Assembly: GCA_022447555.1 (NCBI GenBank)
Contig: JAKVBF010000013.1
Coordinates: 62,001 to 126,000, forward strand
DNA length: 64,000 nt
Direction: 5' to 3'
Source: Mariniblastus sp.
GTDB lineage: Bacteria > Planctomycetota > Planctomycetia > Pirellulales > Pirellulaceae
Both the position numbers and the translations under genes were made by a program. Shown in pieces: positions 17,257-26,526 of this stretch (position 1 is the first letter of the stretch; every line of letters begins with the position of its first letter). Under the pieces are notes generated by a model. It was given only the letters and a program-made list of their open reading frames with translations. It was not told the DNA's origin and did no database searches.

Positions 17257-18708
17257 TTAGGCTTGATTCACCGGTGGCCCGGCCTCTTCGGCTGAGGCCA
17301 CTTTTCTCTGCGCTTTGGTAATCCGGTTCAATTCAACCGCACCCACCACCGTCCCCACAGCCGCCAAGGCGGAGCAGAATAAGGGAATTCGAGCCGGGGA
17401 AATACCGCTAACCGAAAGCCCGATGAAAATGACCCCGGCCATCGCAGTAAAGCTGAAAGAGAGGGTGTTGGCCGTCCCAAAAAACTGCCCTCGTTCGTCG
17501 GAAGGGGCTAAGTATTGCAGCAGCGATTGCAATGGAACGATGTAAAACCCCGCAAAAAAACCGATCAAAAAAATCAGGCAAGCCAGTACCTCGTAACTAA
17601 GTTGCAAGACGCCCATCGCACCAAAACCGACCGCCATTCCAATCGCCCCGGTCAACGAAAAATAGGGGCGTATGGTTTTGCCAGACAAAAAACCAACCGC
17701 ACAACTACCCATCACAACAGAGACTGCCAAAAGTCCAACCAACGCCGTTATCTGGGTGGGCTGAAGACCTAAAATACCTTGGTATTCCGGGAGTAATAAA
17801 AGTGCGAGAGATCCAACCAAATAGAAACCCGACCAAGAAAATAAAACGACTAATAGCGAATGACTTGCATCACTTAAGGTTTTCAGATGAGGTCCGAAAA
17901 AATCGTAGGACAACTTCAAATCTGGATCTACCGGAAGTGTTCTAGGCATCAAGCATGCCGATATCAGACCGCACACACTCACGACAACCAAAGCTATCCC
18001 AATCGGTAAATGTCGTGGCTTACGCGCAGGATCGGGAATCAACTTCGGAATCTCTCCCGCCATCACTGGCTTCACGATCCCTTCAGCATCGACTTTCCCT
18101 ATCGCCTCAACAATCGCCTGTTCTTGATTCACCGCGGGATTGCTCATCGTTGGGTAATACATCGCGGTGAGTGGGCCGGCTGCCATGGAGCCTAGAATAA
18201 TCGCCAAATTGGTCGTCGCATTGATCAGACCATTCGCTTTGCTTAATTGCTCGCTTCCAACCAAAGTCGGAATAATCCCAAACTTTGCCGGTCCATAGAA
18301 TGAGCTTTGTATCGCAAGTAGAAAAAGAGCGAACAAAGAAATCCAAAAACTCTGTAGATACAATCCCGTCATCGCGATTAAGGCGATTGGGATTTCCGCA
18401 GTCTTCACGAATAAAATGACGGATTGTTTACTATATTTATCGGCAATTTGTCCGGCCCAACCTGACAAAAGCACGAATGGAACCGTGAGGACCAAAAAAA
18501 TATACCCCTGAGTTCCCGGTCCCCAACAGTTGGCCCAAACTCCACCCACAACGACCATCAACGTCAAAAACTGCTTTAAGATATTGTCGTTAGCGGCACC
18601 AAAGAAAGATACGATCAAGAGTGACGAGAAACCCTTACTAAAAAGTCTCTTCGGACGAGAGTGTGTCGAGTCAGTCAAAAAATTCACCAATTTCATATAA
18701 TAAGCCAA
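17257..18708 (-). CDS. MFS transporter, LplT-like (lysophospholipid flippase type)
   Basis: A 483-residue MFS protein with about 12 membrane segments. The opening (SSLLIVSFFGAANDNILKQFL) is typical of the LplT/Aas branch, whose E. coli member flips lysophospholipids inward for re-acylation. A loop of about 60 mostly polar residues between the halves (about 185-245) is larger than usual. The start is either ATG 18708 or ATG 18696 (MKLVNFL). It lies about 100 bp downstream of three AIM24 genes on the same strand, perhaps in the same transcript. A PlsC-like acyltransferase gene sits 6 kb away, which fits a lipid role only loosely. Confidence 0.72.
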   Translation of the reverse strand: MAYYMKLVNFLTDSTHSRPKRLFSKGFSSLLIVSFFGAANDNILKQFLTLMVVVGGVWANCWGPGTQGYIFLVLTVPFVLLSGWAGQIADKYSKQSVILFVKTAEIPIALIAMTGLYLQSFWISLFALFLLAIQSSFYGPAKFGIIPTLVGSEQLSKANGLINATTNLAIILGSMAAGPLTAMYYPTMSNPAVNQEQAIVEAIGKVDAEGIVKPVMAGEIPKLIPDPARKPRHLPIGIALVVVSVCGLISACLMPRTLPVDPDLKLSYDFFGPHLKTLSDASHSLLVVLFSWSGFYLVGSLALLLLPEYQGILGLQPTQITALVGLLAVSVVMGSCAVGFLSGKTIRPYFSLTGAIGMAVGFGAMGVLQLSYEVLACLIFLIGFFAGFYIVPLQSLLQYLAPSDERGQFFGTANTLSFSFTAMAGVIFIGLSVSGISPARIPLFCSALAAVGTVVGAVELNRITKAQRKVASAEEAGPPVNQA

Positions 18709-18809
18709 AAGAGTGATCTAACACGACGAGTCCATCATGAACAACCGGAACCTGAAATGAATCATTACTGAACGGGAAAAACTTGATATTAAATATAGAC
18801 CGCGAACAT

Positions 18810-19472
18810 CTAATCATTCTTGGACTTAACCGGTCGATACGGGTACATAAAATCTGCCAGTGCCATAGGGTTTCGACTTTGCACCCATAATCGCCCCTTG
18901 CCATAAAACCTGAGCATCATCCCCTCAGCAAACAGAAAGTTCCGAACGCCACGTCGATAACTTAGTTCATACTCCAACGTTGGCTCCCAGGCGACCACAT
19001 GACCATTGTCAACGATCACATCACCGTCTACATCAATCGCTTCCACATCGCCGTAGCCGGCAAAGAAAGCCTTCCCACGGCCAGTCAAGCGCATGCTCAA
19101 TAAACCAACGTTAAAAAACCCGCTCAGCCCTTGGAATTTAAGATCGGTTGAAACACCTTCCTGACAAGCAATGAAGGCGCCTTTCTGAAGATACAGATCC
19201 CCCGATAAATCATGAGCGATTATCATTCCTGGATCCCCTGGTGCGAGGCCGATCGAACCCCCACCAGAACCCGCTGTATAGGTATTTAAAAAAATCGACT
19301 CACCACCAACCGCCCGCTTGATGCCCGAGAGGATGCCGCCCGTCATATTGGTAGACGCCGTCAAGTTAGACATCCAAGTCATGGCTCCGCCATCGGTGAC
19401 AATCCTCTCATCAGGCTCCAGTTCCATTTCTAAAATCGAATAACTGGGAGCTTCGTCTATAGTATATTTCAT
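18810..19472 (-). CDS. AIM24-family protein (TIGR00266-like), paralogue 3 of 3
   Basis: A beta-rich AIM24/TIGR00266-type protein of about 220 residues, with EPDERIVTDGGAMTWMS near the N-terminus, a central repeat of GFFNVGLLSMRLTGRGKAFFAGYG and a C-terminal VVAWEPTLEYEL plus GKGRLWVQSRN. Bacterial members have no established enzyme activity. The ORF track begins at 19520, but ATG 19472 has CGGAG about 10 bases upstream, aligns with family N-termini, and leaves a 7 bp gap after the preceding gene instead of a 41 bp overlap. It is the last of three tandem paralogues. Confidence 0.85.
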   Translation of the reverse strand: MKYTIDEAPSYSILEMELEPDERIVTDGGAMTWMSNLTASTNMTGGILSGIKRAVGGESIFLNTYTAGSGGGSIGLAPGDPGMIIAHDLSGDLYLQKGAFIACQEGVSTDLKFQGLSGFFNVGLLSMRLTGRGKAFFAGYGDVEAIDVDGDVIVDNGHVVAWEPTLEYELSYRRGVRNFLFAEGMMLRFYGKGRLWVQSRNPMALADFMYPYRPVKSKND

Positions 19473-19479
19473 ACGCTGC

Positions 19480-20187
19480 TTAACTCCGCTCTGGCAGTGT
19501 TGGCCCGACACTCTGCCCAAGACTTGTGGGTGAATGAGACTGGGTATAGACCGTCCCTTTACCTTTGAATTTCATAACAAAGCCTTCGCCCACAAGACCC
19601 GATGTGATGAATCCACTAAAACCGGCGCCGCTAGCATTCCCCACGTCAACGCTGAGGGAATCCTGGTAAGCCACCACGTGACCACTATCGACATAGTATT
19701 CACCATCGATCTCAATTTTATGAATCTTGCCGAAGGCTGAAATCAGGATCGGCCCGCGCCCTTTACAAACGATATAAAACAATCCTTCTCCGCCGGCAAA
19801 CCCCTTCTTGAATCCGGCAAACTCCGTTTCAATCCTGACCTCACCACCACAGCCAATCCAACTGCCGCCAGTACAATACCATCGACACTCCCGATTCGCT
19901 TCGATTTGGGCGCAATCACCCGGCATCGTCGGAGCGAACGACATCTTCGCAGGCTGCCCGTCCTTGGAACTGTAATGGGTTAAAAAAAAGCTGGCTCCAC
20001 CGAGCAATCGTTTGGCCGCACCTAGAATCCCTCCGCCATCAGGACCACGCTGTCGCACGGCGGTTTCCAACTGAGTGTTCGAGCTCATTTTAAATAACGC
20101 ACCCGCCTCAGAGCTAAATGTATCGCCCGGATCAAGGGTGACGTCCACATGGCCGAAAAGACCTGTGTCCCGGATCGAAATATCCAT
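19480..20187 (-). CDS. AIM24-family protein, paralogue 2 of 3
   Basis: Same family as its neighbours: GDTFSSEAGALFKMSSN near the start, GFKKGFAGGEGLFYIVCKGRGPILISAFG in the middle, and VVAYQDSLSVDV followed by GKGTVYTQSHS at the end. ATG 20187 is preferred over the TTG at 20193 because AAAGG lies at good spacing upstream. The start sits just after the stop of the upstream paralogue, so the genes are probably translationally coupled. The family fold is a double beta-sandwich; function in bacteria is unknown. The three copies are only moderately alike in the segments compared by eye, so the duplication looks old. Confidence 0.85.
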   Translation of the reverse strand: MDISIRDTGLFGHVDVTLDPGDTFSSEAGALFKMSSNTQLETAVRQRGPDGGGILGAAKRLLGGASFFLTHYSSKDGQPAKMSFAPTMPGDCAQIEANRECRWYCTGGSWIGCGGEVRIETEFAGFKKGFAGGEGLFYIVCKGRGPILISAFGKIHKIEIDGEYYVDSGHVVAYQDSLSVDVGNASGAGFSGFITSGLVGEGFVMKFKGKGTVYTQSHSPTSLGQSVGPTLPERS

Positions 20188-20189
20188 GT

Positions 20190-20849
20190 TCAACCTTTAC
20201 AAAATGGAACCAACCAATGCGACAACCCACCCAAGTGCCGGGTCTGAACCCAGACGGAACCAGTCCCCGAAAAATCCATTACCAAGCCTTCACCGGAAAG
20301 GAGCGTCGATTTCAGACTGCCCATACCCCGAATTTTGTAATCCAACGTCGGCTCCCAAGCAAATACATGCCCTGTATCTACCGTAAAACTACCGCTCACT
20401 TTTTTCTCAATCACCGAACCAAACGCACCCATTAATAAGTCACCCGCACCAGAGCACTCCAGAACAAAAGCTCCTTTGCCTGAAAACAGCTGGCGGAAAC
20501 CATGGGTCTTCGTGCTGATACTAATCTCTGGGCTACAGGCCAAGAATGAACCGGCGGTCAGGACCAAGCTCTCTCCATTGAGGCGACGATGCAGAATGGT
20601 ACCCGGAGTCGTGTTCGCAATACTGACATCACCAGGCTGCCGCGCGACGTACTCGCCCATGACGAATGATTCACCGCCAAACAATTTGCGACCAAGGGCG
20701 CTCAAGAAACCACCTTTCATTCGAGGCTTTATTTCCACGCTCGGACTCATCCGAGTCATGGCACCACTCTCAGCCAAAAACGATTCGCCAGCAGCGAGTG
20801 AAACCGTTGCTTCGGCTGAATCCGGATTACCGTTGATGGTAACGTTCAT
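20190..20849 (-). CDS. AIM24-family protein, paralogue 1 of 3
   Basis: First gene of the tandem set. AIM24 hallmarks are GESFLAESGAMTRMSPS near the N-terminus, GFRQLFSGKGAFVLECSGAGDLLMGAFG in the centre, VFAWEPTLDYKI and then GTGSVWVQTRH at the end. ATG 20849 (MNVTINGNPDS) fits family N-termini; the longer ORF from 20915 adds 22 residues without family resemblance. The upstream GGTGT is a weak ribosome site. Three adjacent copies with different surface sequences suggest a hetero-oligomeric assembly, which is inference. Confidence 0.83.
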   Translation of the reverse strand: MNVTINGNPDSAEATVSLAAGESFLAESGAMTRMSPSVEIKPRMKGGFLSALGRKLFGGESFVMGEYVARQPGDVSIANTTPGTILHRRLNGESLVLTAGSFLACSPEISISTKTHGFRQLFSGKGAFVLECSGAGDLLMGAFGSVIEKKVSGSFTVDTGHVFAWEPTLDYKIRGMGSLKSTLLSGEGLVMDFSGTGSVWVQTRHLGGLSHWLVPFCKG

Positions 20850-21139
20850 AGACACCAAATCATTTAAGCAATGGAATTTTAAATTACTTATCTTGGAATA
20901 ATACAGGATCTCCAATGACCGTACAACTTAACCGGTTCGGCGACTCGAAACTCCTATTCCAGCACCGCTTACAATGTTTGAGAGCATCGCAATGCTCGAT
21001 AAACGACTCCCTTGCAGCAACTTCGTTCCCAATTTTGCTTCCCTAGGTCTGCAGGGAATGATAAACCGCTACAATCGATTGTGATCCTTCGGAGCACACC
21101 GAATGGGCAACCTCTCCTTCAGACGTAGTGAGCAGATCT

Positions 21140-22402
21140 ATGGAACCTTATCATCTTCGACCGATTCACTTCCTGTCGGCCTTTGTCGGGTCCGTTCTTC
21201 TACTATGCCCCTGCATGGCACAGTCTACGAAGAGACCACTCAAGATATTTATCCTTGCCGGCCAATCCAACATGGAAGGCCACGCTAAATTATCTTCGTT
21301 TGATCACATTGGAATGGACCCGAAAACGGCTCCGATTCTCAAAGAGATGCGTGACAGCAAAGGCAACCCAATCCAGTGTGATAATGTCTGGATATCCTAC
21401 TTTACGGGCCCCGGTAAAGGGGGAGAAGCGCATGGAAAGTTAACCGCCGGTTACGGCGCACGGTCGAAACCTCAACAAGACGGCGGCAAGATTGGCCCCG
21501 AATTTACGTTTGGTATCTACATGCAGAAACAACTTAAGGAACCCATCCTGATCATTAAAACCGCTTGGGGAGGCAAATCGCTTCACACCGATTTCCGCTC
21601 ACCTAGTGCGGGGCCATATATTTTTTCTAAACGACAAATCGATCAACTCGAAAAACAGAACAAGGATCTGGCACAAGCCCGAGCTGAAAAGCAAGCAGCT
21701 ACAGGTAATTACTATCGACTGATGAAACGACACATCAAGCATGTGCTGAGTGATATCCAAAGAGTGATTCCTGACTACCAACCGGATCAGGGCTATGAAT
21801 TAGCCGGGTTTGTCTGGTTTCAAGGCTGGAATGATATGGTCGATCAAGGAACCTACCCCAACCGCGGAGAACCAGGGGGTTACGATGCTTACAGTGATGC
21901 CATGGCCCACTTTATTCGCGACATCCGCCGCGACCTATCGGCCCCCAACATGCCATTTGTGATTGGTGTGATGGGTGCGGGTGGACCCGTAGAGAACTAT
22001 GGCGAAGATAGAATCCGCTACAAAGCAATACACAGCGGATTTCGAAAGGCAATGGCAGCGCCGGCTGCACTGCCTGAATTCAAAAATAACGTTACGGCTG
22101 TGCTGACCGAAAAGTACTGGGATCCCGAACTGGATGCTGTCTCGGATAAAGTCGCCAAGGTCAACGCCAAAGCTCGATCACTGAAGGCGGAAAACCAAGG
22201 CTACCCCGACAAGAAAGGGGCACTCAGTCCAAAGGAACAAAAACAAATCGTCGAGGCCTACCGCGCAGAACTGTTAACTGCACGCGACCTAGAGTTACTA
22301 AAAGGAATCACCAACGCGGAGTATCATTATCGCGGCTCTGCAAAAATCATGGCTCAGATCGGCAAGGCATTCGCCGAAGCGCTGGCCCCCGATGACCATT
22401 GA
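21140..22402 (+). CDS. Secreted SASA-type carbohydrate O-acetylesterase
   Basis: A signal peptide (MEPYHLRP... to about CMAQS) precedes an SGNH/SASA esterase domain (DUF303). Block I is FILAGQSNMEGH, carrying the catalytic serine, and the WFQGWNDM stretch is the family equivalent of WYQGExN. The C-terminal 90 residues are charged and helical. It probably removes acetyl groups from sugars such as sialic acid or xylan outside the cytoplasm. The track starts at GTG 21128; ATG 21140 begins directly before the signal peptide and is preferred. It converges with lepA 22 bp downstream. Confidence 0.83.
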   Translation: MEPYHLRPIHFLSAFVGSVLLLCPCMAQSTKRPLKIFILAGQSNMEGHAKLSSFDHIGMDPKTAPILKEMRDSKGNPIQCDNVWISYFTGPGKGGEAHGKLTAGYGARSKPQQDGGKIGPEFTFGIYMQKQLKEPILIIKTAWGGKSLHTDFRSPSAGPYIFSKRQIDQLEKQNKDLAQARAEKQAATGNYYRLMKRHIKHVLSDIQRVIPDYQPDQGYELAGFVWFQGWNDMVDQGTYPNRGEPGGYDAYSDAMAHFIRDIRRDLSAPNMPFVIGVMGAGGPVENYGEDRIRYKAIHSGFRKAMAAPAALPEFKNNVTAVLTEKYWDPELDAVSDKVAKVNAKARSLKAENQGYPDKKGALSPKEQKQIVEAYRAELLTARDLELLKGITNAEYHYRGSAKIMAQIGKAFAEALAPDDH

Positions 22403-22424
22403 CAGGGAGGGTCAACGTAGAAGA

Positions 22425-24221
22425 TCAGTCCTTATCCGCTCGTAGGACTGAGACGAACGCTTTTTGGGGAATATTCACTCGGCCAAATTGTTTCATCTTT
22501 GCCTTTCCCTTTTTCTGCTTTTCCAACAACTTCTTTTTTCTTGTTACGTCACCACCATATAATTTCTCGGTCACGTCTTTGCGAAAGGGAGCGATGGTCG
22601 ATCGGGCAATCACATTACCGCCAATCACCCCCTGAATAGGGATTTTGAATTGATGGCGGGGGATTTCTTTGGCCAGTCGTTCACAATAATGAAGGGCTCG
22701 CGTCCTCGCCTTGTCCCGGTGGACCAGATAGGCCAACGTATCCACCGGCTCTTTATTAACAAGAATATCTACCTTCACCACGTCCGTCTTCCGATACTCG
22801 ATGGGGTCATAGTCAAATGATCCATAACCTCGAGTGATCATTTTGAGTTTGCCGTAAAAATCGAACAGCACCTCACCCAACGGCATTTCGCTGACCACTT
22901 CGAGACGGCCAGCAGAAAGATAGTTCATCGTCTGGCTTTCTGAACGATGCTCTCGGCAAAGTTCCATCACCGGACCGACATAGGCTTCCGGGGTCAAAAT
23001 CGACGCTTTGATAAACGGTTCGGTCGCCGATTCGATACTCATCGGGTCCGGCCAATAACTCGGGTTATCGACCTCAATGTCAGTGCCATCTTTTAGTTTC
23101 AATTTGTATTTGACCGAAGGTGCTGAAATCACCAATCCTAAGTCGAACTCTCGTTGCAATCGCTCCTGAATGACATCCAAGTGCAACAGGCCTAGAAAGC
23201 CACAGCGAAATCCAAACCCCAAAGCTGCAGAGCTATCTTTTTCGTAGGTGAGCGCTGCATCATTAATGGCTAATTTATCTAAGGCTTTGGTCAATTCTGG
23301 ATACTGGTCCGTGCTCATCGGGTAGACCGATGAAAATACGACCTGCTTGGCTTCTTGGTAACCCGGAATCGGTTCGCTAGCCGGCCGCTCTACCAAGGTG
23401 ATGGTATCTCCAATTTCGATGTCTCGGACACTTTTCACTCCCGCAACGACGTAGCCCACTTCACCGGCACTCAATTCGTCTCGAGGCACCAGTTTGAATT
23501 GATTGTATCCTAACTCATCTACCGTGTATTCTCGTCCCGAATGCATGAAATGAATTGTCTCCTTTGATTTTAAGGATCCTTCCATGATTCGAACCTGAAG
23601 AATCACTCCTCGATACTTGTCAAAATGGGCATCAAATACCAATGCCTTCAGCGGAGCCGTGGAATCACCCGTTGGCGGTGGGAGTTGTTCCACAATCCCG
23701 GTCAAGACATCCTCAATCCCAACACCCGTCTTGGCAGACACCGGAACGGCAGCAAATGGATCCAACCCCAAGTCTTCATCGATTTCCTCACGCACCCGAT
23801 CAACATCCGCCGCCGGTAAATCAATTTTATTGATGACTGGTAATAACTCGAGGTCGTATTCTAGTGCAAGGTAAAGGTTCGCGACGGTCTGGGCCTCAAC
23901 TCCTTGAGAAGCATCAACGACAATTAATGCTCCTTCACAAGCCATCAATGACCGGCGAACTTCATGAGAGAAGTCAACGTGTCCCGGCGTATCAATCAAG
24001 TTCAACAAGTAGTCTTGGCCGTCAGATGCCCGATAATTAAGCGATACGGTGTTACTCTTGATCGTGATGCCACGCTCACGCTCAATATCCATCGAATCGA
24101 GCATCTGATCACGGAATTCGCGTTGTGTCACGCCACCGCAAGCCTGTATCAAACGATCGGCCAGTGTTGATTTACCGTGATCAATATGGGCAATAATGCA
24201 AAAATTACGAATGTGTTTCAT
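22425..24221 (-). CDS. lepA: Elongation factor 4 (LepA), back-translocating GTPase
   Basis: A translational GTPase acting on ribosomes. The P-loop AHIDHGKST is at about residues 9-17, the switch II DTPGHVDF near 80, and NKID/SAK motifs follow. After domains II and III comes the LepA-specific C-terminal domain ending in GKAKMKQFGRVNIPQKAFVSVL. Starting at MKHIRNF (24221) gives 598 residues, the usual length; the ORF track extends 66 residues further upstream without family support. MHRTP at 24263 is a second possibility. It faces away from the acyltransferase gene, with about 200 bp between the two starts. Confidence 0.96.
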   Translation of the reverse strand: MKHIRNFCIIAHIDHGKSTLADRLIQACGGVTQREFRDQMLDSMDIERERGITIKSNTVSLNYRASDGQDYLLNLIDTPGHVDFSHEVRRSLMACEGALIVVDASQGVEAQTVANLYLALEYDLELLPVINKIDLPAADVDRVREEIDEDLGLDPFAAVPVSAKTGVGIEDVLTGIVEQLPPPTGDSTAPLKALVFDAHFDKYRGVILQVRIMEGSLKSKETIHFMHSGREYTVDELGYNQFKLVPRDELSAGEVGYVVAGVKSVRDIEIGDTITLVERPASEPIPGYQEAKQVVFSSVYPMSTDQYPELTKALDKLAINDAALTYEKDSSAALGFGFRCGFLGLLHLDVIQERLQREFDLGLVISAPSVKYKLKLKDGTDIEVDNPSYWPDPMSIESATEPFIKASILTPEAYVGPVMELCREHRSESQTMNYLSAGRLEVVSEMPLGEVLFDFYGKLKMITRGYGSFDYDPIEYRKTDVVKVDILVNKEPVDTLAYLVHRDKARTRALHYCERLAKEIPRHQFKIPIQGVIGGNVIARSTIAPFRKDVTEKLYGGDVTRKKKLLEKQKKGKAKMKQFGRVNIPQKAFVSVLRADKD

Positions 24222-24417
24222 GAGACCGGGGTTCTGTTCGGAAACTCTTGGAGTCCTGTGCATCGAATAGGATTCTAGCCAACCCTTCGTTGCATCGATA
24301 GGTATTCGAATCCCACGAAAACAGACGAATCTCAGACGCGCAGGCCTCGGGGTATTAGCGAACCGTTTTGGCACCCATAATGGACGGCCTAACAACCCAT
24401 GGCCTGAGAGAGTCTCC

Positions 24418-25221
24418 ATGTCACCTTTTGATCTTGATCAAGACGCCTACCAAACAACGCCTCAACCGATCTCGTGGTTTAGTTCGCATTTCCCGACCCT
24501 AGCCTATTACCCTCGATTCCTCTGGGTTGTTGTCAAAGCCGGAGCCTTGGCAAAACGTGACCAATACAATGCTCAAGAATGGTCCTTGAGCAGCTGGCAA
24601 GTTCTTCGCGACCTAGAAGCTGTTGGGGTGCGAGTCAGCATTGAGGGGATCCAGAATATCGCTAAGCTTGAGTCGCCTTGTCTGATTATTGGGAATCATA
24701 TGAGCACACTGGAAACGACGGTCTTACCGGGGATCATTCGCCCTCATCGAAAGGTGTCTTTTGTCGTGAAAGCAAGCCTGCTGAAGGTACCCTTTTTCAA
24801 ACACGTGATGCGATCACGAGACCCTGTCGTTGTAGGGCGAACGGATCCTCGCACTGATTTAAAAAACATGCTAGAAGGTGGCGTCGATCGTCTGAAATCA
24901 GGTACTTCCATTGTCATTTTTCCCCAAGGAGAGCGGACCACGACGTTCGAGCCAAAAAAATTCAATTCGATTGGCATCAAACTCGCAAAACGGGCCAATG
25001 TTCCAATCATCCCTGTCGCATTGAAAACGGACGCTTGGGGAGTCGGCAAGCGAATCCCCGATTTGGGGCGCGTCGACCCAACTAAAAAAGTACGCATTGT
25101 CTTTGGCAAACCAATGACGGTAGAAGGCCGTGGTAACGAAACGCAACAAGCGATCATCGATTTCATCCAGGAATATCTGGCTCGTTGGAATCAGGAAGAT
25201 ACCGCAGTGAATACCGGGTGA
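24418..25221 (+). CDS. 1-acyl-sn-glycerol-3-phosphate acyltransferase-like (PlsC family)
   Basis: A glycerolipid acyltransferase of 267 residues. Block I is NHMSTLET, an HX4E form in place of the usual HX4D. Block III is FPQGERTTTFEP, close to the FPEGTRS motif, and block IV appears as PIIPVALKT. It would transfer an acyl chain to lysophosphatidate or a related lysolipid at the inner membrane. The glutamate variant has been seen by me in similar proteins but the substrate consequence is unknown. No strong transmembrane segment is present beyond an amphipathic N-terminus. It converges with the ThuA-like gene. Confidence 0.8.
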   Translation: MSPFDLDQDAYQTTPQPISWFSSHFPTLAYYPRFLWVVVKAGALAKRDQYNAQEWSLSSWQVLRDLEAVGVRVSIEGIQNIAKLESPCLIIGNHMSTLETTVLPGIIRPHRKVSFVVKASLLKVPFFKHVMRSRDPVVVGRTDPRTDLKNMLEGGVDRLKSGTSIVIFPQGERTTTFEPKKFNSIGIKLAKRANVPIIPVALKTDAWGVGKRIPDLGRVDPTKKVRIVFGKPMTVEGRGNETQQAIIDFIQEYLARWNQEDTAVNTG

Positions 25222-25234
25222 TCCAGAACTAATT

Positions 25235-26290
25235 CTATTTATAGCCTTCCGGTTTCTGAGGACGGACACCTAATTGTTCATAATTAAATCCGCTGGCTAG
25301 AGGGTGGTAATCACCCACAATCTCGACACTTCGATCGGCTGTTATCTGTTCCTCTAACTCTGTACACCAGTAAACCGCATTGACCAACAGGCGGCGCAAC
25401 CCAGCCGATTCTAGGTCTTTCGCGCTGGCCATTGTCGAATGAAAAACCCGAGCCTTTGCGCCACTACTCGTGGTCCAGTTCTTGATCCAAACGATCGGGA
25501 GCGGTTCCTTATTTGGATTGGCTGCTCCTCCCGGTTCTCGCCCGATCAGAGGTTGACCGTATACCAGCGCCGTACAACCTTCCGGTAGCTGCCCTCCCTC
25601 TTTAAACGTACGGTACACGTCAGAAGGACCCCATATCTTGTGGACACCGGTTAGCACAGGATGTGACCGCATCGATTCCACCAATTCACCTCGCGTCGAA
25701 TCCTGATGCCAATTACCGTGATGCCCTCGAAAGGTACCCCCCAAGACATCCTCGCCGAAACGGATCTGGCGTTCGTCAATGCGATAAGGCAATGAACCTC
25801 GAAATCCATGATTCGCCGTACGAAGACCCATTATCGGCTTGCCCGAATCGAGGTACTCAACAATCATCCTCTGCTGATCTTCTGGCAACGTTAACAAACG
25901 AGTGAAAAAAATCACCAAGTCGGCCTTATCAAGATGCTCTAGCCCGAGGATGGAATGCGATTGAAAGTTATCTTCCTCACCTTTTTTGGGATACACCGGC
26001 ATGGTCGGATCGACCAACCCTTGCGGGTTCACCCCGAATAGAACGGTACAATTAAACCCGTGACGCTCTGCCAATACTTTGGCTAACATCGGCATCGATT
26101 GCTCGCTACGATATTCCTGTTCTGCAGAAATTAGAACAACCTGCTTTCCCTTTCCAGGTCCTTCGATACCACGAAAGGTCAACCACTCTGGGCTCTCCGG
26201 GATGACCTGAGACGACGCCGAGCTGACGAGAGATGTGACGAAAAAAATAAGTGGTAATGTCTTGGTTATCATCACGACACCTGAAGTCAA
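25235..26290 (-). CDS. Secreted ThuA-like domain protein
   Basis: A signal peptide (best start probably MITKTLPLIFF at 26272) is followed by a ThuA/glutamine-amidotransferase-like fold: GKQVVLISAEQEYRSEQ strand, DLVIFFTRLLTLPEDQQ and LRTANHGF. Proteins of this family are linked to trehalose utilisation or sugar metabolism and are very common, exported, in planctomycetes. Catalytic chemistry is not established, and no clear amidotransferase cysteine is visible at the expected place. At 345-351 residues it is a stand-alone domain with a short tail. Confidence 0.8.
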   Translation of the reverse strand: MTSGVVMITKTLPLIFFVTSLVSSASSQVIPESPEWLTFRGIEGPGKGKQVVLISAEQEYRSEQSMPMLAKVLAERHGFNCTVLFGVNPQGLVDPTMPVYPKKGEEDNFQSHSILGLEHLDKADLVIFFTRLLTLPEDQQRMIVEYLDSGKPIMGLRTANHGFRGSLPYRIDERQIRFGEDVLGGTFRGHHGNWHQDSTRGELVESMRSHPVLTGVHKIWGPSDVYRTFKEGGQLPEGCTALVYGQPLIGREPGGAANPNKEPLPIVWIKNWTTSSGAKARVFHSTMASAKDLESAGLRRLLVNAVYWCTELEEQITADRSVEIVGDYHPLASGFNYEQLGVRPQKPEGYK

Positions 26291-26526
26291 TCACAGAAAA
26301 AAACGAATGGCGAAGAGATCAACCCGACTTCGAATTTCACCGAAGATGAGCTACCGAAGGGTAGTTTACCGACCGCTGAGAATACAAAAAGGAGATTCAC
26401 CTGTGTCAAAATCAAAAAACACGATAGTATTCGTCCGCCAGCAGTCGATTAAATGATTGAAAACAAGACCTGTCTCCGAAAACCGCCAACCCCGTCGTAT
26501 TCAAAACAATCTTAAGATGGTTGCCC

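Noticed and set aside
24222-24419. 66-residue N-terminal extension of LepA in the ORF track
   Set aside because: LepA proteins begin close to the P-loop; the extension has no family support and the shorter form has the normal length.
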